Source: Candidatus Duberdicusella sinuisediminis | GTDB taxonomy: Bacteria > Omnitrophota > Gorgyraeia > Duberdicusellales > Duberdicusellaceae | DNA: 38,744 nucleotides | Direction of reading: 5' to 3' | Assembly (NCBI GenBank): GCA_003644445.1 | Contig: QNCG01000003.1 | Location: 1-38,744 of the forward strand | Part shown: one piece after another, positions 32,179 to 38,744 of the stretch | Numbering within the stretch: position 1 is the stretch's first letter | Layout of the letters: each line of letters begins with the position of its first letter | Translations under genes and position numbers: made by a program | Notes under the pieces: model-generated | Told to the model about the DNA's origin: nothing | The model's database searches: none | The model's input: the letters and a program-made list of their open reading frames with translations, nothing else

Positions 32179-33765
32179 TTAAATCTTTATAAATTTAAGG
32201 GAAGTAAAATTTTCATCCTTTAATATTTCCTCTACAACTTCTCTGGATAAAGGACTATCTACAGTCAAAACAGTAATAGCTTGGCCTCCTTTTTCTTTTC
32301 TTCCAAAGCTCATACTAGCAATATTAATATTGTGTTTACCTAAAATAGAACCCAACTTTCCAATTACTCCTGGTTTATCTCTATTAGTTATAAATACCAT
32401 GTATTCTGAAGGAGCTGTCTCCACATAAAAATCATTTATCCTCACAATTCGGGGATGTTGGTCAGCAAAAAGAGTACCTTCCATAAAGAAATTTTCCTTA
32501 TCACTTTCTAAAAAAAATCCAATAGAATTTACATAATCAGAGTTTTGAGAGGACTTAATCTCTTCAATACCTATACCTCTTTCCTTAGCCAAATTTAAGG
32601 AATTAACAAAATTCACTGTGTCCTCAAGCACTGAAGAAAGCAGGCCCTTTACCAAAGCTGAAGAAAGAGGAGTGAGTTTAAAAGAAGTTATTTCTCCAAA
32701 GTAATTAATTACTACTTTTTTTAATCTTCCCTCAATAAGTTGAGAAGAAATCTTCCCCATTTTTTCAGCTAAACTAATATAAGGAGAAAGGACTTCTAAA
32801 ACTTCTGGCTCTAAGGAAGGGAAATTAACCGCATTCTTTAAGGCTTTGCCCAAAAGAGCGTCTCTTACACACTCAGCAATCTCTACAGCTACATTTACCT
32901 GGGCTTCCTCAGTGGAGGCTCCCAAATGAGGGCTTAAGACAATATTATCTAATTCAAATAAAGGACTATCTTTAGGGGGAGGTTCTTTTTCATAAACATC
33001 TAAAGCAGCTCCAGCAATCTTCTTTTCTTTTAAAGCTTTATATAGAGCTGATTCATCGATAATGCCTCCCCGGGCACAATTAATTATCCTGGCTTGAGGC
33101 TTCATTAGAGAAAATTCTCTTTCAGAAATCAGGTTTTTAGTCTGCTCAGTTAAAGGCGTATGAATGGTAATATAATCTGAGTTCTGGAGAAGTTCTTCTA
33201 AACTACCAAGGCTTACCTCCAAACTCTTAGCTACTTCTTCAGAAATAAAAGGGTCGTAAGATAAAACTTTCATCCCAAAGGAAAGAGCTCTTTTAGCTAC
33301 TTCCCGACCAATCCTTCCTAAGCCAATTATCCCTAAAGTCTTACCGTAAAGTTCTGTCCCTTTAAACTTTGAACGTTCCCAGGCTCCCTTTCTTACCGAA
33401 AGATCAGCCTGGGGAATATTCCGAGAAAGGGCTAACATTAAAGCAAAAGTCTGCTCACAGGTAGAGATAGTATTACCTAAGGGAGAATTCATAACGATTA
33501 TTCCCCTCTTAGTAGCTGTAGCTAAATCTACATTATCTAAACCCACTCCTGCTCTCCCAATTACTTTTAGAGAATGGGCTTTTTCTAAAACTTCCTTAGT
33601 AAGCTTAGTTCCACTCCTTATCACAATAGCCTGGTATTGAGAAATTACCTCTCCTAATTCTTGAGGAGAAAGTCCTATTTTAACATCTACTTCAAATTCC
33701 CCACATTTTTTAAGAATTTCTATACCTTGAGGAGCTAATTTATCACTTACTAAAATCTTAACCAT
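32179..33765 (-). CDS. serA: D-3-phosphoglycerate dehydrogenase (long form with ASB and ACT domains)
   Basis: 528 aa; GRAGVGLDNVDL, GKTLGIIGLGRIGREVAKRA, NCARGGIIDE, LSPHLGASTEEAQ, C-terminal ACT domain. Confidence 0.96.
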   Translation of the reverse strand: MVKILVSDKLAPQGIEILKKCGEFEVDVKIGLSPQELGEVISQYQAIVIRSGTKLTKEVLEKAHSLKVIGRAGVGLDNVDLATATKRGIIVMNSPLGNTISTCEQTFALMLALSRNIPQADLSVRKGAWERSKFKGTELYGKTLGIIGLGRIGREVAKRALSFGMKVLSYDPFISEEVAKSLEVSLGSLEELLQNSDYITIHTPLTEQTKNLISEREFSLMKPQARIINCARGGIIDESALYKALKEKKIAGAALDVYEKEPPPKDSPLFELDNIVLSPHLGASTEEAQVNVAVEIAECVRDALLGKALKNAVNFPSLEPEVLEVLSPYISLAEKMGKISSQLIEGRLKKVVINYFGEITSFKLTPLSSALVKGLLSSVLEDTVNFVNSLNLAKERGIGIEEIKSSQNSDYVNSIGFFLESDKENFFMEGTLFADQHPRIVRINDFYVETAPSEYMVFITNRDKPGVIGKLGSILGKHNINIASMSFGRKEKGGQAITVLTVDSPLSREVVEEILKDENFTSLKFIKI

Positions 33766-33862
33766 ATCTCCTCCCGGTTTAAATTGTTAAAAGCTTTCCT
33801 CCCCTGACATAATTACTTTGCCACTACCTTAGTTCCTAAATATATTAATATCTTTTGACTGA

Positions 33863-34993
33863 CTAAGGGTAAAAGCTTTCTTGAAAAGTCTTAAGGCTTA
33901 TACCTTTATCAAATTTATAGCCTAAATCAATAAGGACTTTCTCTAGGCAGGAGAGAGTCATTACTATATCTTGTTCGTTAATATAGCCCATATGAGCTAT
34001 TCTTATAATTTTCCCTTTTAAATGACTTTGGCCTCCAGCAATAGATATCCCGAACATACTTCGCATTTTTTTAACTATTTGCTGAGTATCTAAATCTTCC
34101 AAAGAAACAGCGGTAACTGAAGAAGAGGGATTTTTTGAAAAAAGTTTAAGTCCCAAAGAGCTTAAAGACTTACGCACAGCTTCCGACAATTTAGCAAAGT
34201 ATTGCCAGCGGGCCTCTATCCCCTCTTCTCTTATAATCCTGAGAGACTCTCTTAAAGCCATAATCAAACCTACTGCCGGAGTAAAAGGAGTATCATTTTT
34301 ATGGTAGGCTTTTAAAGCCTTGTTGATATCAAAATAGTATTTAGGGAGGTCAGAATTTTTAAGAAAAGATTCCGCTTTTTTATTAAGGGAAATAAAACTT
34401 AACCCCGGAGGCAACATAAACCCTTTTTGGCAACCACCTACTACCACATCTACTCCCCACAAATCCGTTTCTAAAACATCCTGGCCTAATCCACTTATAG
34501 CATCTACCACTAAAAGGATATCTTTATCCTTAGTAATTTGGGCTATCCCTTTAATATCATATACTGTAGCAGTAGAAGTTTCACAGAGAGTAGTGTAGAC
34601 TGCTCTTATCTGAGAATCTTTTTTAAGAATTTCTGAAATCTTCTCTACACAGGGAGCCTGGCCCCATTCAATATCCAAACAAACAGTCTTCACCTTAAAA
34701 CTCCCGCAGATTTCCTTCCAGCGTTCCCCGAATTTTCCTCCCACAACTACCAGGGCTTTATCTTGATGAGAAAGAAAATTAGAGATTGCTGCCTCCATCG
34801 CCCCAGTTCCTGAAGAAGCAAAAGTTAAAACTGGGGACTGGGTTCTGAAGACATATTTTAAACCTTCATCCACTTCAGCTAAAATATTTCTAAATTCTTC
34901 AGTGCGGTGATGAATAATATCCCGGCCTAAAGCTTCTCTAACCTGAGGAGCCAGAGGTGAAGGCCCCGGAGACATCAAATAAACTCTCTTCAC
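33863..34993 (-). CDS. Class V aminotransferase (serine/alanine-glyoxylate/pyruvate type)
   Basis: 376 aa; LMSPGPSPLAPQVREAL, FASSGTGAMEAAI, VVDAISGLGQDVLETDLWGVDVVVGGCQKGFMLPPGLSFISL. Confidence 0.85.
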   Translation of the reverse strand: MKRVYLMSPGPSPLAPQVREALGRDIIHHRTEEFRNILAEVDEGLKYVFRTQSPVLTFASSGTGAMEAAISNFLSHQDKALVVVGGKFGERWKEICGSFKVKTVCLDIEWGQAPCVEKISEILKKDSQIRAVYTTLCETSTATVYDIKGIAQITKDKDILLVVDAISGLGQDVLETDLWGVDVVVGGCQKGFMLPPGLSFISLNKKAESFLKNSDLPKYYFDINKALKAYHKNDTPFTPAVGLIMALRESLRIIREEGIEARWQYFAKLSEAVRKSLSSLGLKLFSKNPSSSVTAVSLEDLDTQQIVKKMRSMFGISIAGGQSHLKGKIIRIAHMGYINEQDIVMTLSCLEKVLIDLGYKFDKGISLKTFQESFYP

Positions 34994-35110
34994 TATTAAC
35001 TCCTTTCTCTTAATCTTTTTTAACCTTGCCTCTCCATTGAGAAGCTATCAATAAGTTGCTTTCTTAAGTTTTAATTCTAAAGGCCTAATTCCCTTACTTC
35101 CTAAGAACTA

Positions 35111-35707
35111 TTATTTCTTAGGTGGAGTTATTACTTCGTCTACAATCCCGTAATTTTTGGCTTCTTCTGCAGACATAAAATAGTCTCGGTCAGTATCTTC
35201 TCTTATCTTTTCTAAGGGTTTGCCGGTATGAAAAGAAAGGATTTCATTAACTTTCTCTCTTAATCTTAAAATCTCCTTAGTTTGAATAGATATATCTTCA
35301 GCAGTGCCCTGAACCCCTCCCCAGGGCTGATGAATCAAGATTCGAGAATTAGGAAGGGCAAAACGTTTACCTTTCTTACCGGCAGCTAAGAGTAAAGCCC
35401 CTAAACTAGCAGCTTGGCCTACACAATAAGTAGCTACATCAGGTTTAACAAACTGCATAGTATCATAGATAGCTAAGCCGGCAATAATTGAACCTCCGGG
35501 AGTATTGATGTAGACATTAATATCTTTACTCACGTCTTCCATCTGTAAAAATAACATCTGAGCAATTACTACATTAGCCACGCTATCATCAACCGGAGTT
35601 CCAATAAATATTATCCTATCTTTAAGAAGCCGGGAGTAAATATCGTAGGCTCTTTCGGTTCTCTGGGTTTGTTCAATCACTATAGGCACATAAGTCTGGT
35701 CCTTCAT
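35111..35707 (-). CDS. clpP: ATP-dependent Clp protease proteolytic subunit
   Basis: 198 aa; [10 protein letters not shown]-like [69 protein letters not shown]. Confidence 0.97.
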   Translation of the reverse strand: MKDQTYVPIVIEQTQRTERAYDIYSRLLKDRIIFIGTPVDDSVANVVIAQMLFLQMEDVSKDINVYINTPGGSIIAGLAIYDTMQFVKPDVATYCVGQAASLGALLLAAGKKGKRFALPNSRILIHQPWGGVQGTAEDISIQTKEILRLREKVNEILSFHTGKPLEKIREDTDRDYFMSAEEAKNYGIVDEVITPPKK

Positions 35708-35720
35708 AGTTAACCTCCCT

Positions 35721-36614
35721 TTAGAGAGTTTTACTTAAGATAAAACCTGTTACTACCTCGTAAAGATTATCTTTATTATAGTTAAGCTTTTCCTTCTTAG
35801 CTATTTCTTCTAAAATATAGAATAATTTTACCTGGTCTGTAGCTAAACTTTCTGCTTTCTTAGAAATCTCCTGGTGGTGCTTGTTTATTTCTTCCTCAGG
35901 GATTCCTCTCCTTCTTAACTCTTCCAGTTGAGAAGTGAGGATTTCTCTTTTCTGCTCTTCTACCAAAGATTTAGGTATCTCAAACTTTACTTTAGATAAA
36001 AGAACATCAATTATTTGTTTATCTATCTCTCTTTTTCTCTGAATAACTTTATTAAGATAGACTTCACTGTGAAAAGCCTTCTTAAGTTCATCTTTATCAG
36101 AATAACCTAACCACTTTGCTAAAAAATCTTCAGAAATATCTTTTTCCTCTTTGCTTAAAACTTGAGAAATTTTTTCTTTGATACCCTCTATAAATTTTTC
36201 CCACTCTTCTTCTCTAACTTCTAAAGGCTTCCTTTTAATCTTTATACTCTCGTAAAGAGACTTATCTATATTAACTTGAGGCCTTAATTCTACTTCAGCA
36301 ACAAAAGAAAGCTCCTCTTCTTTATAAACCACATCTTTAATCTTAGGAATATTTACTACTTCTAAGTTTTCCTGTTTAAGAGCTTGATTGCAATAAAAAG
36401 GGATAGCTTCTTTTAAAACTTCTTCTTTAGTTAAATCAGGATAATTCTTTTCTATTAATCCTAAAGGGGCTTTGCCCTTGCGAAATCCGGAAACAGTTAC
36501 CTGTTGATTTATCCTGGCTAAAACCCTGTCTTTAATATCTTTAAGGGCTTCTCTGGGTATCTGTATCTTAATGTCTCTGGAGATTCCACCTTTTTTAATT
36601 ACCTCTAACTTCAT
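35721..36614 (-). CDS. tig: Trigger factor lacking the FKBP-type PPIase domain
   Basis: 297 aa; [19 protein letters not shown] signature, ...[27 protein letters not shown], then directly the C-terminal helical arm. Next to clpP. Confidence 0.85.
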   Translation of the reverse strand: MKLEVIKKGGISRDIKIQIPREALKDIKDRVLARINQQVTVSGFRKGKAPLGLIEKNYPDLTKEEVLKEAIPFYCNQALKQENLEVVNIPKIKDVVYKEEELSFVAEVELRPQVNIDKSLYESIKIKRKPLEVREEEWEKFIEGIKEKISQVLSKEEKDISEDFLAKWLGYSDKDELKKAFHSEVYLNKVIQRKREIDKQIIDVLLSKVKFEIPKSLVEEQKREILTSQLEELRRRGIPEEEINKHHQEISKKAESLATDQVKLFYILEEIAKKEKLNYNKDNLYEVVTGFILSKTL

Positions 36615-36615
36615 T

Positions 36616-37338
36616 TTACATTCTAAACTTTTCTCCTAAATATACTCGACGGGCTTGAGGGTCTTCTATTAACTCTTGAGAATTTCCCGACATCAAAATT
36701 CTTCCCTCAGCTATCAAATAGGCTCTATCAGTAATAGAAAGCATCTCTCTTACATTATGGTCGGTAAGAAGTACGCCTATCCCTTTAGACTTTAAATCCC
36801 TGATAATCTCTTGAGCTTCACTCACTACTATGGGGTCTATCCCTGAGAATGGCTCATCTAAAAGGATAAAAGAAGGATTCTTCACTAAAGCTCGGGTTAT
36901 CTCTAACCTTCTTTTTTCTCCCCCGGAAAGAGTATAAGCCTTGTTTTTACGAAGGTGCTCTATCTTAAGTTCTCGGAGGAGTTCTTCCAGCCTTTCCCTT
37001 CTCTCCTGCCAGGCCAAAGGCATAGTTTCTAAAACAGCCATAATATTTTCTTCTACAGTAAGCCGAGTAAAGACTGAGGGCTCCTGAGGCAGGTAACTTA
37101 TGCCAAACTCTGCCCTAACATGGATAGGAAGAGAGGTTATGTCTTGATTGTCAAACAGAACCTTCCCTTGATCAGGAGGAATAATCCCTACAATCATATA
37201 AAAAGTGGTAGTCTTACCTGCTCCATTAGGCCCTAAAAGCCCCACTATCTCTCCTCTCCGCACGTGGAAACTTAAATTATCTACAACTCTTCGCCCATTA
37301 TAAGACTTTACCAAATTCTTAATCTCTAAAAGGCGCAT
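36616..37338 (-). CDS. lptB: LPS export ABC transporter ATPase
   Basis: 240 aa; [80 protein letters not shown]. Confidence 0.96.
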   Translation of the reverse strand: MRLLEIKNLVKSYNGRRVVDNLSFHVRRGEIVGLLGPNGAGKTTTFYMIVGIIPPDQGKVLFDNQDITSLPIHVRAEFGISYLPQEPSVFTRLTVEENIMAVLETMPLAWQERRERLEELLRELKIEHLRKNKAYTLSGGEKRRLEITRALVKNPSFILLDEPFSGIDPIVVSEAQEIIRDLKSKGIGVLLTDHNVREMLSITDRAYLIAEGRILMSGNSQELIEDPQARRVYLGEKFRM

Positions 37339-37346
37339 CTTCTCTC

Positions 37347-38066
37347 CTATTTGAGAAAACCTTCATTTTTACCAGGAAAGATTACCAACCGAGGGCTTCC
37401 CTTAAGAGTGAGTTTCTTATCTTTTACATCATAGACAGCTTCTTCAGAATAAGATGTATCTTTACCTCTTAAAATCCGAACATCACCTTGAGCTACTATC
37501 TTCTCTAAACTCTGAGAAGCTGCATCAAAATACATTGTAGCTTTATCAGAAAATAGTTGATAATCTTTGTGGTTTACCTCTACTTCGTTATAGAAGACCG
37601 CTCTCCCTTCTCCATAATCTATCTCTAAAGGGCCCTTACAGTTAATCATAATAAAACTTCCTTCCTCCCCAGATAGTTTAACTTCTACAGCTTTCTCTAT
37701 CTTAAGTTTCTTTAGAGAAGGTTTTGCCTGGAGACCTTTGCCTTGGACCTGAATATCCTTGCCTTTGGTAATCTTTACTTCTTTATCAGTAAAAACCTTT
37801 TCTTGTTTTTGGTCCCACTTTATAGCCTGAGTTTCCAGGCTTAAGCCTTTAGGAGTTTTTATCTCTACATCTTCTTGCATCTCTAAGAACTTCTCACTCT
37901 TATTAAAGAGAGCTTTCTTGGCTTTGAAGTGGATATTCCCATCTTTAGCTTTAGTAGTTCCTCTTATATTCTCTTCAATTACTAAGTCTTTCAGATTAGT
38001 TTGAGAAAGAACCATTCCTCCCATCCCGATGCCCACCAAGAAAAGAAAGATTATCTTTTTAACCAT
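37347..38066 (-). CDS. LptC/LptA (OstA)-like periplasmic LPS transport protein
   Basis: 239 aa; signal peptide; repeated beta-jellyroll strands ([59 protein letters not shown]). Next to lptB. Confidence 0.75.
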   Translation of the reverse strand: MVKKIIFLFLVGIGMGGMVLSQTNLKDLVIEENIRGTTKAKDGNIHFKAKKALFNKSEKFLEMQEDVEIKTPKGLSLETQAIKWDQKQEKVFTDKEVKITKGKDIQVQGKGLQAKPSLKKLKIEKAVEVKLSGEEGSFIMINCKGPLEIDYGEGRAVFYNEVEVNHKDYQLFSDKATMYFDAASQSLEKIVAQGDVRILRGKDTSYSEEAVYDVKDKKLTLKGSPRLVIFPGKNEGFLK

Positions 38067-38079
38067 CTATAAACACACT

Positions 38080-38108
38080 AATATAAACTTCTTCTCTGAT
38101 TATGTCAA
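38080..38108 (-). promoter_or_regulatory. Predicted sigma70-type promoter upstream of the lptA-like gene
   Basis: - strand TTGACA-N17-TATATT, near consensus, ending about 14 nt before the start codon. Confidence 0.65.
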
Positions 38109-38148
38109 GTAAAACCCCTTCTTTCTTCCGGGCTGGGAAGAATTCAGG

Positions 38149-38744
38149 TTACTCTCTAAAATTTCTCAACTCTAACTTTGATAGAAAATCCCTGATTTCT
38201 TGGAGTAAATATGGGCAAGATATCCGCTTACAAATTTCTTCAGCCTGCCTAAGATACTTCTCCGCTAAAGAGAAATTTTCCAGCCTTTCATAAATCCAGC
38301 CTAAATAAAAGTAAGGATAAGGATTAAAAGGGTCAATTTCTAGAACTTTCTGAAAATTCTCTCTGCTTTCTTTATACTTTCCCAGAAGAAAGAAGGCTAT
38401 CCCCATATTATTAAAGGAAGAAATAAACGAAGGGTTAATTTCTGAAGCCTTCTTATAGAATTCTATAGCTTTCTCATAATCTCCCTGAGAAAAGAAGAAA
38501 TTTCCTTTTTCTAAAAAGAACAAAGAATCTTCAAAAACTTTTTTAGGTATTTTGTGAGGATTTTCTATCTTTTCTATTTGGTATAAGAAAACAGGAGAAT
38601 GTTCTTCCGGTGCCTCTTTAAGCCTCAATTTAATAAATACCCCCTCTTGAGATTGAACTTCTGCTTCTCTCTGCCGAGTGGCATATTCTAAATCATATAG
38701 TTCAGAAAAAGCCAACTTAGAAAGTAAACTGATTCCCAAAATTA
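38149..38744 (-). CDS. TPR-repeat protein, probably truncated by the window edge
   Basis: TPRs: KGNFFFSQGDYEKAIEFYKKASEINPSFISSFNNMGIAFFLLGKYKESRENFQKVLEIDPFNPYPYFYLGWIYERL. Reading frame remains open past the TTG at 38739 to the window end. Confidence 0.8.
   Translation of the reverse strand, partial: ILGISLLSKLAFSELYDLEYATRQREAEVQSQEGVFIKLRLKEAPEEHSPVFLYQIEKIENPHKIPKKVFEDSLFFLEKGNFFFSQGDYEKAIEFYKKASEINPSFISSFNNMGIAFFLLGKYKESRENFQKVLEIDPFNPYPYFYLGWIYERLENFSLAEKYLRQAEEICKRISCPYLLQEIRDFLSKLELRNFRE

Noticed and set aside
33766-33862. Short AAAGCTTT-containing repeats in the serA leader
   Set aside because: Too short and AT-rich; no riboswitch, T-box or convincing stem structure recognised.
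35100-35122. Inverted repeat CCTAAGAA/TTCTTAGG at the clpP stop codon
   Set aside because: No T-tract follows on the - strand, short AT-rich stem; insufficient for a terminator call.

Overview
AT-rich bacterial chromosomal window, about 38.7 kb, almost fully coding. The first ~1.1 kb is on + strand: the C-terminal tail of a [NiFe]-hydrogenase large subunit, an internally deleted hydrogenase maturation protease remnant, and metV. It ends in a strong stem-loop terminator. Everything after that (~37.6 kb) is on the - strand. The - strand genes include a C1/folate cluster (folD, fchA, fhs, a compact MetE-like protein, purH), translation and housekeeping genes (yraN, rnhB, rplS, trmD, tgt, ruvB, scpA, trpS, infB, nusA, rimP, proS), two CpaF-like ATPases flanking proS, isoprenoid/envelope genes (ispG, rseP, dxr, cdsA, uppS), a two-gene OmpA-lipoprotein/coiled-coil unit, a membrane pyrophosphatase, purA, a pseudo-5'-nucleotidase/thioredoxin-like fusion, serA, a class V aminotransferase, clpP, a trigger factor without a PPIase domain, lptB, an LptC/LptA-like protein and a TPR protein. 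The LPS export genes suggest a diderm. MetV, FolD, FchA, Fhs and hydrogenase fit a Wood-Ljungdahl-type lifestyle, probably in an uncultured lineage (inference). No CRISPR array, rRNA, tRNA or intact transposase gene was recognised. The best leads are: (1) a ~100-nt structured element at 26293-26393 with competing folds, either an RNA or an IS200/IS605-derived MITE; (2) the pseudo-phosphoesterase/CxxC/thioredoxin-like fusion at 30463-32172; (3) the PPIase-less trigger factor; (4) ProRS with the editing domain replaced by a Cys-rich insert; (5) the deleted hydrogenase protease.
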